A DNA stretch of 64,000 nucleotides, from assembly GCF_023101765.2 (NCBI RefSeq), contig NC_064238.1, positions 1,114,001-1,178,000 of the forward strand. Reading direction: 5' to 3'. Source of the DNA: Spodoptera frugiperda. Its lineage: Eukaryota; Arthropoda; Insecta; Lepidoptera; Noctuidae. Of the stretch, positions 33,370 through 44,684 are shown in pieces. Position numbers and translations under genes: made by a program. Position 1 is the first letter of the stretch; each line of letters starts with the position of its first letter. The notes below the pieces were generated by a model. It ran no database searches and had not been told where the DNA came from. It saw nothing but the letters and a program-made list of their open reading frames with translations.

Positions 33370-34199
33370 TTTTTTCTCGGGAATTTGCTTCGTCTGTGCC
33401 TTTTTTTGGTGTTAAATAAGTGCAATAATGTTAGTTATCTTTTTCGTTTTAAATTTAATTGATATTAACATGTTTACATTGTTGTGAAAACATATTAAAA
33501 AATTCGAACAACACCTTTATTTCATCCTACTAAGGTAGGTAATTGATTAATTTGTTTTAAAGGCATTTCATATTTTTTAAAAACAAGACACCACATATAC
33601 TTTTTTTGCTTAACGTTTTATCTTTTCTGTTCACAGTACCGTACATACACGAGTTTCAAATTCAATAACATTGAGAACAAACTTAGGAAAGAGCAAAAGG
33701 TTTGAAAACCTTATCAATTCCCTAAACACGCATTCGAGTGTGTAAAATTAATCGAGTAAGTCGACGATATTCTTTGGATCTTTGTGTATATGTACCGTAC
33801 ATATACTACGGACTTAGTAATACACGTACCGACTTCAAGTATTTTAGGAGTCAGCTATAGAACAAAGTAAGTATAGTTAGGTACTTGATCCTTGACTGTG
33901 TGATATAATAAGTGATAGGTACTTTAGCCCTATGTGAACCTAATTTCTTATAGTCAGTCCAACATGAGACCGTGCTTAAACAAAAAAAGTTATATATTAA
34001 TTATTCATAATAATACTTTCAGAAATGAGACCATTTTCAAATAATAAAGTCATACTTTGTTCGATTCAGAGACAAGCCAAGCCTTTTTCTATTCAAACAT
34101 AATAATCTCGTAGCAGTGATCTTTAAAAGACACGACAAAACAAAAAACCTACAAATAAAGTTCTACACACATCACACAGCACCACTTTCAATATTATCA
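33370..34199. other. unannotated AT-rich DNA
   Basis: Nothing recognised. Confidence 0.3.
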
Positions 34200-34400
34200 C
34201 CATAATAGTTGAATAAACAGTCCTAAGATCAATCAATCAAGCGGAACACAGTGATCGCAAAGAGTTGGTCCTATCGGCCATCGGGCTATCGGGGCTCGGG
34301 TGATTAATGCCTGACACACCCCTCAGGTACGTCTTCTGGAACAGCTGCTAATTAATGACTGTTTGCCACTATCGCCTGTGTAATACTCCTTACTAGTTCA
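34200..34400. promoter_or_regulatory. candidate conserved non-coding block
   Basis: Balanced, non-repeat sequence ('tatcggccatcgggctatcg', 'gcctgacacacccctcagg') with a CAGCTG E-box immediately followed by CTAATTAATGAC, a homeodomain-type site, and a second ATTAATG core. Stops occur in all frames. An enhancer is plausible but untested. Confidence 0.25.
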
Positions 34401-34451
34401 GTTGGTCTTTTGGGAATATTTTTGTGGAGGAGGCTTCGGTGTTGTGGTTGT

Positions 34452-34495
34452 TTTGTGTGTGTGCGTGTGATGTATTTGTTGTTGTTGCTATGTTA
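34452..34495 (+). repeat. GT and TTG simple repeats
   Basis: 'tgtgtgtgtgcgtgtg' is followed by 'ttgttgttgct'. Short impure microsatellites. Confidence 0.75.
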
Positions 34496-34499
34496 AAGT

Positions 34500-35160
34500 A
34501 GCGTATATCGTTGTGTTCCATCTGATACAGATATAAATTGAAACGATTTTTTTTGTTGCTATACTATTTGAGTAGCGTACAATTTAAAGTTAAAGAGTAG
34601 TTGGTACTTATAACCATTTACTTCATTTTTAGTATTTTTACTACGATTTCAATTTTAGCACCAAATTACATAATATTATTCTAATCTTTTTAACATAGAT
34701 TATCTGCTGATAATTTTTGATGAGATAGGCCGACAAACTTATATCTTTTTAAGTATTTTATTTCTCCAAACTGCAGATCCAGCATTTTAATTCTGCAAAC
34801 AATAGCAAAACATTGTGTAACAATTTCATCTTCCTCTTCAACCAACACGACAAATACAACATAATGTATCTACTCGACATCTTCTAGTAACGAGCACTTC
34901 AATAGTAGCGCATGTCTAGAAGGCTCGTACTGTATAAACTAGGTGAAAAGATGATAATAGAGACCTTATTCTGAAACGAGAACGTCACAGTTTCCTGCGT
35001 CGAGGATAAACACTCGATTATGCAAATTGTGTAACTATGTATGTGGTTTTTTAAGAATAAGAACATTTGTATTTGTCTTATAATAATATGTAGTGAAGAT
35101 TAGTTATGTGGACTATTTTCTAGCTTGACTTTGTTTATGAACTATGTGACAGTAATTCTT
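34500..35160. other. unannotated DNA
   Basis: AT-rich. 34930-35030 is somewhat more complex ('cagtttcctgcgtcgagg'). Confidence 0.3.
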
Positions 35161-35162
35161 GT

Positions 35163-35305
35163 TGGGTAACTGGCTGCAGCACTACGTGTAGCGATTCCCG
35201 TTCTAAGAAAGTCTTTGTGCCATCCACAAATTGTTGTTGCGAGGCTGGGCGTAATATATACATATATGTGAACTTGTATGTTTGTAAACGACACAGAAAA
35301 AAGTA
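35163..35305 (+). mobile_element. SINE-C, the only plus-sense copy
   Basis: 'gggtaactggctgcagcac', 'tgtagcgattcccg', 'atccacaaattgttgttgc', 'gtgaacttgtatgtttgtaa' and 'cgacacagaaaa' are SINE-C in sense order: tRNA-like head, then body, then 3' end. All other copies here are minus. The B box is decayed ('tagcgattcccg'). Confidence 0.65.
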
Positions 35306-35357
35306 GTATAGATGCCCCTGTACTATTTTTTTCTGTGTTTTTAGTTACGTTTACAAA
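35281..35357. repeat. foldback at the SINE-C 3' end
   Basis: TTTGTAAACG (35281-35290) pairs perfectly with CGTTTACAAA (35348-35357). Inside, the 18 bases at 35291-35308 pair with 35321-35338 with one mismatch. The arm duplicates the SINE-C end in inverted form, leaving a 12-base loop. Confidence 0.75.
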
Positions 35358-35359
35358 AA

Positions 35360-36007
35360 AACTGAGTACGGTAAATAAAAGACAATATTTTTAGTTTTGT
35401 TGAAGTATGAAAAAATACTTAACTTTCATACAAATGAGGGAACATTCTATTAAAAAGTTTCCATGGTAAAAACGACATCAAAGTATTATACATAAAAAAG
35501 TAACGTAACGTGTATATGGTGGTATATGATTATTACAAATATATATTAAATACTAAACTAATCCACAAAACGACTCATACAACATTTTTCCTGCTCCAAA
35601 TCTAATCAGATTAAAATGCTCTTTTCACCAAAAACATGGTATGGCAAAACATTTTCCGATACAAAATTTCCTTACAACATTATTAAAATTCATATAAAAG
35701 TACCTACGCAAAGTTGGCCCCCATTGTTATAACTTAATACTTGGAACTTTCCTCTTAAGACTTGAATTTCCTAACAATAAACTTACTTCAAAATGATTAA
35801 ATATTAAGTTAGGTGAATTTTCTATAACTACATTAAAGTCTTGACTGTGAACTTGTAAGTTTTTGCTGCCTAAATCTATTTGATAGTATCAGGTATTACA
35901 AAGCCGTGCCTCTTTGGTCTAGTAGTTCAAATTTGACTAAATAGCGAGTGCATTTTTTATTTCTTTAAAAAAAACGAATACTTTTTTTTGTATATGATAA
36001 GCTAGCA
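35360..36007. other. unannotated AT-rich DNA
   Basis: 35905-35940 ('gtgcctctttggtctagtag') resembles an isolated A box of a tRNA-like SINE. Nothing else recognised. Confidence 0.25.
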
Positions 36008-36090
36008 AACGTGCAGACGGACCATAGACACACGAAACTCCAGAGGCGCTACAAGTTTAGTGCGATGCCGGCCTTTGTGGCTACTATTTT
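36008..36090 (+). repeat. repeat H fragment
   Basis: 'acgtgcagacggaccat', 'gaaactccagaggcgctaca' and 'gcgatgccggcctttgtgg' match the middle of repeat H. Confidence 0.5.
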
Positions 36091-36094
36091 TAAA

Positions 36095-36686
36095 CCTAGT
36101 TTTACATGTTTTACAATTTACTAGTTTCAATGTTTGTGTTTCCATTGTCTTAATATAAGAAAGAAAGAAATAAACAAAAATATATAAATTAATAGATGAT
36201 TGTAGACATAGACTTCTCGATGACTTGTTACATACCAGACGCCAAGTAGGTGCAATTTAATGAGAATCCTTGTCCATCCCATTGATGGTCCTAAAGACAA
36301 TAATCCCATCGCCTTAGGCACGATTTCGTTCGATTTTTTCTCTTCATGCTCAAGGGAATAAAATTTTGCATTGACAAACATTTTGTATGTAAATATCTTC
36401 ACTCTTAAGTGTCGTATCGTGAAGTGATACGCTATGTTTTACTCAATAAATAGGCTGTAAAATGAGACTGGATATTTAAGTCAGATTGTTAGTAAATGTA
36501 GAGCGTAATTAGGTAGAAATGAAAAAAAAACTAAATTCTAATGTATTTATTGTATGTCACAGGTGGAATTTATTTAAAATTGTAATCATATATAAAGTAT
36601 CACTGTAACAATCTTTGAAAATGGGGTGTACAATCTTTAAAAATTTACAATCAGCGCTAGAGAGAATACAGCACTGGTAAATAGAG
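36095..36686. other. unannotated DNA
   Basis: AT-rich. A 91-codon minus-strand frame at 36.1-36.4 kb has no supporting feature. Confidence 0.25.
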
Positions 36687-36850
36687 TTTAGTTCCCTCAT
36701 GACTGATGATCGTGATCATCCTGGCATCACTCTGGATTAAACGAATTGTCTCCATCGGCTTCTGCTGCGGCCATTTATATTGTGGTGTAGAACCTCGATG
36801 CTAGGTTGTCCTTGAACTGGTAGATCGTCTGGTTGGGAATGGAGAGATTA
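36687..36850 (-). mobile_element. possible LINE ORF 3' remnant
   Basis: The minus strand reads in one frame HSQPDDLPVQGQPSIEV, LHHNINGRSRSRWRQFV, stop, SRVMPG, stop, SRSSVMR. The RSRSRW pattern before a short tail resembles the C-terminus of lepidopteran non-LTR retrotransposon polyproteins. Two stops break it. The match is by impression. A GATGATC-gt-GATCATC hairpin lies within. Confidence 0.3.
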
Positions 36851-37499
36851 CTTGTTTGATTATTTTATTAAATTTTTGCAACAAAAGTATTTCTTTAAGT
36901 ACTATCGCGTGCATGTAGCAAGTCATTACGACAATAGGAGTAAAGAGTATTTAAAAATTTAAATCATAGTATGTATTCTTGTTTCATGATTAACATAACC
37001 ATCTATTCAAAACCTATCACGTAGTTTCAAAGTCATTTAACTGAAATAGAACATGCGAGCTGACAATTCAGACTATTAAGAGTTGTATAAGTCTACCCGT
37101 ATAAGAAGTTTTAAATTCAATGAAAAGTAAAGTACGAAGGTCCTTGTATCCAAGTCCTTATAGTCTTAAAATAATTTGCTTATTTTAAAGGTACATAAAT
37201 AGTTTACTGTATTAGGTACTAGTTGAAAATGAGTCTATTTAAATAATGTGTATTGGTAATTTTGATATTGTAAACCGTTGCTAACCATGAAGTTAAGAAC
37301 TTTTGTTCAGTAAATTAACAAAAACAACAATGAGACAGTCAAATTACTTATATATAGGTACCTATGGGAAACAAACAAAAAAAAACTATAGAACATAATT
37401 TCACAAGAACATCGTGTCTCACAGATTATTTCAACACTCCACAAATATAACATAGGCAATAATAAAACCTAGTACAAATGCTTACGGCATTTTCCATTA
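36851..37499. other. unannotated AT-rich DNA
   Basis: Nothing recognised. Confidence 0.3.
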
Positions 37500-37990
37500 C
37501 TTACATTTCAATTCACTTACGAAAACTCAATATTATTGAGTCATAAAAACATCCATAACGGACAATTTTCTTCATTACTGACGCTACATCTGTATTTTCT
37601 TTAATACTGACAGAGAAATACTGCTGTTCAGTCATCGCTCAGTGTTTACCCAAGTGTAAGAGCGTACATTAATCCTAAATCACCCACATTATGGACTGCA
37701 AGGAAGACAGAACGATCGATCTGTCACGGTTTATCCCCACCTAAAGCAACTGTAAATAATGATAATGGATTAGTACTTTGTTTTCTCTTTTTATTAACTG
37801 GGAGCAGATTAGGAGGGCAAAAACGATATCCCGTTGTTTTTACACCGGCGCAATGGTCGAGTCCCCATTAACATTTTCTGTCGAGTGAACCGACCCTCCA
37901 CGAACCGTGAATCCACCCTTTTCCAATATTGTTACCCTTAATTTTTTTTAAACGAGCACCCCGTCCTACGATTGGACGAGATAATCGTCT
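37500..37990. promoter_or_regulatory. candidate conserved non-coding block
   Basis: One of the most complex non-repeat stretches here ('acaccggcgcaatggtcgag', 'cgaaccgtgaatccacccttt', 'agaacgatcgatctgtcacg'). It contains a 17-codon ATG frame (37691-37744, MDCKEDRTIDLSRFIPT), but no splice-bounded longer frame. Overlapping 71- and 93-codon frames on opposite strands at the right edge cannot both be real and lack motifs. Confidence 0.25.
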
Positions 37991-38149
37991 ACTCACATTA
38001 TTTTTTATTGACTGTGTTAAAAGTACAGTTCTACTAACGGTTATGCATACCTTTTTTCTTCTGCAAAGAAATACTAAGGTTTTACTAGCAATTTTGTACA
38101 AAATAATTAGGAAGATCCTTCTTATAGATTTCTTTATTCTATAAGTCAA

Positions 38150-38360
38150 ATTAGAGTACCTAGTTTCTACGAAACAAAAGGAAAATTATTTTCTTGGAAT
38201 TGTTTTGTGTTTTGTTACCACTTATTGTAATGAAATAAAATTTTATTTGTTTACTTCAAACGTAACTTTTATTTAAGTAAGAACAACGATAAAATCAAAC
38301 CCATCGTTAAAAGCTACTTATGTCCTGCCGAGTCCTAAGCTGATACAATAACATATAGAC
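38150..38360. other. unannotated DNA
   Basis: Nothing recognised. Confidence 0.3.
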
Positions 38361-38505
38361 ACCTTTTTTGAGATCTCCCGGCTTGGGCGAGGCGAGAGGG
38401 AGTGTTAGAGTAACTGACTAAAAACCACCCCGATCCTATAGGAGTAGGAAAGCAGGTCCTTTCGATCCGAAGTCCCGGTAGCCCGCTACGCAGTCCGCGG
38501 CCATC
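38361..38505 (-). mobile_element. LINE-B 3' tail
   Basis: 'ttttttgagatctcccggct' at the tail side is shortened relative to other copies. It is followed by 'gggcgaggcgagagggagtg', 'aactgactaaaaaccacccc', 'gtcccggtagcccgc' and 'cagtccgcggcc'. A small insertion ('ataggagtagga') marks this copy. A 63-codon frame here is transposon-derived. Confidence 0.75.
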
Positions 38506-38717
38506 TTGGACCATCAAAAATGCCACTAGCAGTAATATGCACTTCTAATTCTAAAAACTGTTATATCAATCTATGTTAGGAAATCTTAAGTAAAAGATTT
38601 CAGCAGGGTACCCAGTACCCAGTCGGTACAGAGACTACTGCTGACCAAAGAATTAATATTAAACAACAAACTTCATACTCGGTTCAAAATTTCATCTGTC
38701 TATTGCCTGAACATAAG

Positions 38718-39028
38718 GGTGTTTTTCCACCACAGATGTGCCACGTAGCTATTCTACGAAGATGTAATAGCTAAGCTGTGAAACTATGTGATCGTTTCCA
38801 TTGATACTAAGCTATGTAGCTGTGCGAAGATATGTGCAGATTGAATATACGATGTATTGATAGTAGGGAAGGCACACATCCATAGCGCGCATCGTTGCAT
38901 GTTATAAAAACATAGATTGGCGGAGTCCGTATCCGACGGTGTTTTGCTGTGTGCCAATGAATATGATTAGTGAAAGTCAAACACATCCATAGCCACGTAG
39001 CATAGCACATCTTTCATGGAAAAGCACC
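38718..39028. mobile_element. MITE-D, complete with target-site duplication
   Basis: 311 bp. The left end starts GGTGTTTTTCCACCACAGAT and the complement of the right end starts GGTGCTTTTCCATGAAAGAT, about 24 bp of terminal inverted repeat. It is flanked on both sides by TAAG (38714-38717 and 39029-39032), a likely 4-bp target-site duplication. The inside is made of partly palindromic 'agctatgtagctgtgcgaag' units. No coding capacity. Confidence 0.8.
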
Positions 39029-39032
39029 TAAG

Positions 39033-40009
39033 AAGGCTATGTACTACATTTCCCATAGCTACAGAATGTTTGTAAATGTTCGATATACAGGGTGCGTGTT
39101 CACTAGTACTGGGCCGATCGCAATCTCTCCTTGGCCTTGAAACGTCCTAATAAACTGGGTTTTTATCGTCCCAAATACTAGAAAACTTTTACTAGTTCCT
39201 GATAACGAGTTGATATGATGGAAGTTGTGTATGAATTCAAGTCAAGGAATTGTTTTATTAATAGAATTCAATTTGTTTTCTGGTGCGGATATTGTTTGAT
39301 TAAAATTTAACGTGACTGTAATTTATTGCCAGGTCGGCTGGTGTATTTTTAGTAGCAAGATTTCGATTTTTTAATTTGAATAGTATACACTTTTAAGCGT
39401 AGCAATTAAGCTGAAGAACTGCAAGATTCCGATTTGCCAAATGGTTGAATAAAAAAAAATTACAATGAAACACCCAAAACTAACTGTTACATTAATACCT
39501 AAATACTTACTACTGAAATTTGCTTAAAAGGCATAAATAAAACATTAATAATTGACTAAGTACTATATCAAGTATATATTTTGCTAAAAAGCTATCCAGG
39601 TGTCCACGCAAAACTATGTCTTATGTCCAGTCGTATAATGTCCATACATTCATATAATATATGTATATACATCAATCCTAACAAATATATTCCATCGAAA
39701 TGTTTTAAAAGCTTTTTCAGTGAAGCTAGGCTTTGTATTTGTGTTTCTCAATTTACTTCAGACCTGAAGATATTGTATGGAATGATTGAATGTTCAAGTA
39801 CTTATGTTTTTGTTTACTTTAAGTTTCTTTGCATTATAACTGGGTTCGTTTGGATCAAAGATAATAAATTATTGCTTCACTCTATATTCTATGTGTAGGT
39901 ACAATTTGTGGATCGCGATAACTTATTCTATGCGTTATATGCAAACTACTAACATGTTGCAATTGTCATCTATCAACCCTGAAGTAACTAATACTAGTAG
40001 ACTGGTTAC
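39033..40009. other. unannotated DNA with a 105-codon frame
   Basis: 39081-39130 ('atatacagggtgcgtg') resembles a transposon terminus found widely in insects, by memory. The 105-codon frame at 39.6-39.9 kb starts at a non-ATG codon, is rich in Ile, Tyr and Cys, and is unsupported. Confidence 0.25.
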
Positions 40010-40160
40010 CTTTTTTTAAGGGGAGAAAATTATCGTATTCCTTCTCCTGCCTTGGTCGAGGCGAGAAAGAGAGTAAGACTCTTACTGACTAAAACTACCC
40101 TGTTCCTACTCCTGCTTTTCGAGCCGGAGCCCCAATAATCCCGCTAGGTAATCTGCATCT
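40010..40160 (-). mobile_element. LINE-B 3' tail
   Basis: T-run then 'aaggggagaaaattatcg', 'ggtcgaggcgagaaagagag', 'tcttactgactaaaactacc', 'gagccggagccccaataatc'. 5'-truncated and diverged. Confidence 0.75.
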
Positions 40161-40164
40161 TTAG

Positions 40165-41027
40165 CTAGACTAGGTAGATAGCAAGTAAAAATATTTTGAT
40201 AACCATTATTATAAAAACAAAACAAAAATTTGTGAAAAGTTTAACAAAAAATAATATGGCATTCCGTCCATTAGTCCAAAGCATAATGAGCATTGCTTCA
40301 TTTAAATTTAATAATACGAATTATAATTTCGACTCAGATTTCAAATGAACTGGCGATAGTAATTAATAAAAAATTACGAGCACCTCGACCTTACCGCACA
40401 CATCTACACACTCCGGAAAACCTTGAATATTTTTTGTTCAAAAATAAAGGCGACTTAGAGACCCTTCATTAAAATAATTCATTTCGTTAGACCAGTTAGA
40501 CACGCAAGGGTGTTTTTAAAAATTTAATTACAACCAACTCAGTTCGTAGCAGGACAAACACAACGAAACAATTTCAGTATTAAGTTAAAGTTTCCACATC
40601 AAATGTTCGTTCGTTTCTTTTTTCCCTTTATTTTTCTGTTCTTCGTCTGTGATTATGAAGATTACGATTTGAGGGAACGTATTTACGGTGCATTTTTGGT
40701 TTCGAAAAAAAAAACGAAAGTTCTTTGTGTCTGTGTTTTGTTTTCGTAATCCGAGTGAGAAAAGGAATAAAACTTTTCTTTCTTGTCGACAGTTTCGTAT
40801 CTATCAACATAACATCACGGTTGTTATACTATAAAGGACAAACAGAAAAGTACTTACTTAGATTCCGTCCACTGTTCGTGTGTTATTTATCATTGGTCAC
40901 ATTTTAAACTGTTAATACTATCTTCTTGGTCAAGTGTAGTTTGAGTTTGATATGTTTGTGATTTTATCTTCAAGTGATCACCAGTCAACTAATAGGATCA
41001 ACATGTACTTATTCATACATACATATA
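40165..41027. other. unannotated DNA
   Basis: AT-rich. Opposed 60-codon frames at 40.6-40.9 kb are mutual shadows. Confidence 0.3.
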
Positions 41028-41215
41028 TACGTATAATACATTACCTTACCGTAGTCTCCCATGGCGTAAGCAGAGACAATGAAGCGCCAATTGCCACGAT
41101 TCATACATACCTCTTTCGGTTCATCTACAGTTATCAGTCATTTCATGAATGCTCGTCGGTTAAGTGTGAATTTAAATTGGCCCTTCTTTAATATATTGCC
41201 AATCTGGTCAATATA
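41028..41215 (+). repeat. repeat F, near complete
   Basis: 'accgtagtctcccatggcg', 'aagcgccaattgccacgatt', 'atacctctttcggttcatc', 'catgaatgctcgtcggttaa', 'ttctttaatatattgccaat'. The best plus-strand copy. Confidence 0.7.
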
Positions 41216-41670
41216 ATATGTACTCATTCATCCCAATTTAATTACCAACCCAAAACATTTCCAGTCAAGTTTTATACAAAATAGCTTGCTCCAGGAAGAC
41301 AACACAAGTCTAAAGTATCAGATGTCCCAGTTGTAGTCAGGTGAAATAAATGGGTCAGGCTCAAGATACTATCCAAGTCTTGTTAACTTTAGAAATTGGA
41401 GTAACTGTTGCAAACTATTTCGACGTTTTTAAATGTTTACCAGTTCCTGTGAGCTGACTTCGTAACTAGATTAGGCTCTTATTGCACTTTAGTTCATACA
41501 TTTCTTCTTAGAATTTGAAGACGCGTTTGCAGTAATGGAGAACGATATTTTGTCGTATTATGAAGTTAAATTCTTTTGTATTACTTTTGATGCAGGAATA
41601 AGAGCAAAGATGTAATTGTTTGCTATTGAAACTTTAAATTAAAGAAGGTATCTGATGTTTTATCAACCTA
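41216..41670. other. unannotated DNA
   Basis: A 26-codon ATG frame at 41535 was noted but has no support. Confidence 0.25.
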
Positions 41671-41795
41671 TGATTTTTCCCACCTTAGGTAAGACAAGAG
41701 AGAGTCAGTCCCTTATCGACTAAATACCGCCCCTATCCTACGTCTGCTCTTCTAGCAGCAACCCCGGCAACCCGTCATGCCTTCCGCGGCTCGAA
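41671..41795 (-). mobile_element. LINE-B 3' tail, old copy
   Basis: 'gatttttcccaccttagg', 'agagagagtcagtcccttat', 'cgactaaataccgcccc', 'ccccggcaacccgtcatgcc' and 'ttccgcggctcg' align in order with LINE-B but with many substitutions. Confidence 0.6.
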
Positions 41796-41999
41796 ATCTT
41801 TTAACTTAACCCCTAAAGTATAGGAAACGCACATATAAATCCCTCGGTGTTGCCGCGTCTGCTTATTTACCGATTTATTCGATAAAAAAAGACAATATTA
41901 ATAATTGAAACCCATTATTACGACAAAACAATGGCCCCACGCATAGCAATGAACATTAAAATTATAATTGAACCGTGGTAAACAAAGTCTAAATAGTTA

Positions 42000-42150
42000 A
42001 TATATCATACTGCCAACTATATAATACGTCGCGCCGCTGCGCCGGTTGCTAATTAGCTACGTACGGCTATCGCCAATGATTCATGCGTCCGCAAATTACC
42101 CGAATAACGACGTATCGGGCACCGAATCAGCAGAGCAGCTGAACATAGGA
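42000..42150. promoter_or_regulatory. candidate conserved non-coding block
   Basis: 'gtcgcgccgctgcgccggtt', 'gctaattagctacgtacggc', 'caaattacccgaataacgac' and a GCAGCTGA E-box. Non-repeat, CpG-containing, with a CTAATTAG homeodomain palindrome. A 79-codon plus-strand frame crosses it with a non-ATG start. A regulatory role is an inference. Confidence 0.25.
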
Positions 42151-42159
42151 CCAGTTTCC

Positions 42160-42535
42160 ACTTTGGCAAACATATTTAATTATCTCATCTCGTTACTGAT
42201 AAGTTTTCTGGAATGGAACCTAATGTGGGCGTGTTCTAGTTTAATATCTAATTTTAATCTAGTGCTGTGTAACAAAGTCATATAATGCCACGGCTTTTAG
42301 CCTTTCATCTCAAATTGAAGAGGTGGACATTGTACAATGAAACACCCACTGTATTGTCAAAAGTTATATTATGAGTTACATACGACTAATATACACCGGG
42401 CACATATTTAGACTCCCAGTTAGTACTGAGACGTGAGATATTTGGATAGATTGAAAAAACTTAAATAATACTTTGTCCAACATAGGAGTTGCAAACATTC
42501 AACTGAAAGACAGTCTAATTGTATTATGAAAGTGC
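42160..42535. other. unannotated DNA
   Basis: 42380-42490 ('caccgggcacatatttagac', 'actgagacgtgagatatttg') may be a badly decayed minus-strand SINE-A body. Too diverged to call. Confidence 0.25.
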
Positions 42536-42539
42536 CAAG

Positions 42540-42760
42540 AGAACTTTCTCACTCTGTCTTCAAGTTAATTCTTCAACGATAATAGCGGCCATTGACCCCG
42601 TTAATCGGCCGTTTCGCGTTAGCCCTTAGCCGAATCACTCTCACGTGCTAATTGCCTATTAATTAGAGGATCTTCACCATTTTTTATGTGGCCGCTTTGG
42701 GAGAAAAGACAAGGGCCGTATCTGCGCTCTGCACAATAGATGAACATTAATTTCTTTACT
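42540..42760. promoter_or_regulatory. candidate conserved non-coding block
   Basis: 'gcggccattgaccccgttaa', 'cggccgtttcgcgttagccc', 'ctattaattagaggatc' and 'gtgccgctttgggag'-like sequence. Balanced composition, no repeat signature, stops in all frames, and a TTAATTAG homeodomain-type site. One of the better enhancer candidates here. Confidence 0.28.
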
Positions 42761-43344
42761 TCAATGTCTCGTATTTGATAGGTCGAAGTGTGAGCAAGGA
42801 GTTCTCAAGTTAGGTTTCAGGGTTGGTCTATATTTTATATGATTTTTAATCTTAAATTAGATGATTAACGCCCGAATACTCAAACGCTACTTAATTTTAA
42901 GTTGTACTTAAATATTGTGCCATTTCTGTCATTTTATAAAGAACTGATGGTGACAGAACTATATTTGAGAGCGTCTTAAAATTGATAGCATATTCAGGCA
43001 TTCTTTTAAATGAAATAGAGAGATAAATCATATTTTTCACGGGTAGAAAGAAGGAAGGAAAGACATAGCTAAATTGAAACTATACTGTGGTTTAAACTAA
43101 ATAACACTTATCGTTCGTTTGCGACCAAATATTTTCTAGTTTTAGAAATGAAAAATGAAATTGGTTTATAGATGCACTAGCGAATTTTGGTTATCATTCG
43201 CTATATCGCTTACGCAAATATTTTGGATTTCGGAGAAAAATGTGTGTCATTTTTCTATGAATTTATGTTTAAAATCAGGGCTTTATTTTGCTGGGGATTT
43301 ACTTTTTAAAGATATCTTTAAAATATATAAAGAGCTTTAAAAGC
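42761..43344. other. unannotated AT-rich DNA
   Basis: Nothing recognised. Confidence 0.3.
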
Positions 43345-43428
43345 ATCAGTTGTGTCTCGTCGGTTTTCTGTGAGGCCGTGGCATCACTTCGGTTGCCGGC
43401 TCATACGTGCCGAAACACGGGTCGCCCA
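43345..43428 (+). mobile_element. LINE-B internal fragment
   Basis: 'cgtcggttttctgtgaggcc', 'gtggcatcacttcgg', 'gccggctcatacgtgccgaa' is the reverse complement of 32100-32180 in the longest LINE-B copy. The poly(A)-side tail is missing. Confidence 0.7.
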
Positions 43429-43429
43429 C

Positions 43430-44680
43430 ATATTGTAGGTATATCAGATAGGGTTTTCTTTTAAATATGCATAATAACTTAAAACAAAATAATCTTACCA
43501 GCGGTATCTAGAAGTATCTATAACAGCCAATATCTGTACTGGTGGTAAACTACTTACATCTTTTAAGAAATTCTTTCGAAACTATGATTAATTTTCTTCT
43601 GAAAGTTCATTTAATGAGCTTCGCCTGTAGAACTTAGCGTTGCACATTGAAAAGGTTCTGAGAATCAAACTTCGACGAATGTTTGGACTTCACTTCGATT
43701 TTCTCATTTAGATGAAATGAGTTTAAATGAAACGGTGTACGTATCACTTTTATTGAGTTTTGTTGAAGTCTAGAGCAAGGAAATGGTTATTTTAATGTAC
43801 CTTTTGATTCTGAGAATTGTTTACTATGCAAAATTATCGTGAAAATGATATGTTTTGTGATTTTGTTGAATTTTGGATTAGTTAATTTTAGATAATATTT
43901 TCAATCAGTAATAATTATCTTGATATTACAGTTATGTGTTGTATCATAAATGGTCGTTGAAGGTATTAATATTAACGACTTTTGCCTAAAATATAGAAGA
44001 CAAATCATCATAAACGTTTGTTTACACAAACACAACCCCTGGGCAGTAAACACCAAATAATTAGAAAAAAAAGACGGTAAAACTATCAGACTAGACAAAG
44101 ACCATTCTACTCTTTATAACAAAGAACATAATAAAGTAAGATACAATAAAGAAAATGTTATTGCTATCTCAGTAGGTACAATGCCTTTAGTAATTTGTGC
44201 AGCTATCCTAAGAAAACAGTGAGAAGCGGCCCAACGTGGATATTTCTATACTATTATTATTCTATGAGATGGAAAAGGTACCTAGTGTTTGGATACCATA
44301 ACGAGATCGCCCACGGCCTGGCTTTCATAACTTGGAGAGTGACCTTGGTCTTATATGTAAATCTTCTCAAACTGTTCCAGACAGAATTTTTTGAGTACTA
44401 AGTACTTGAAATTGTTATATACTGTCTGAGTAGTATAAAAATAGATGTCAAATTACAATATCAATGTGGCAAAGGCCGTGATCAGCGGTCCTTTTCTTTG
44501 AAGTGAAACTTTAAATATTTTAATAATAGACTTTCATACTGTTTAGCCAAAATTACTTTCGGTTTAGGTTTAGATTATTTAAGTTTAGGCATAAGCAAAA
44601 TGGGATTTCAATGGTAATTTTGTTACAAAGCACCATTTTAAACTGGGAAGTATAATTATGAAATCATACTAATATTACGC
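43430..44680. other. unannotated AT-rich DNA
   Basis: Nothing recognised. Confidence 0.3.
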
Positions 44681-44684
44681 ATGT

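Noticed and set aside
37868..38149. 93-codon minus frame and 71-codon plus frame
   Set aside because: They overlap on opposite strands, lack motifs and have AT-driven composition.
39581..39898. 105-codon plus-strand frame
   Set aside because: Non-ATG start, hydrophobic AT-rich composition, no splice or promoter support.
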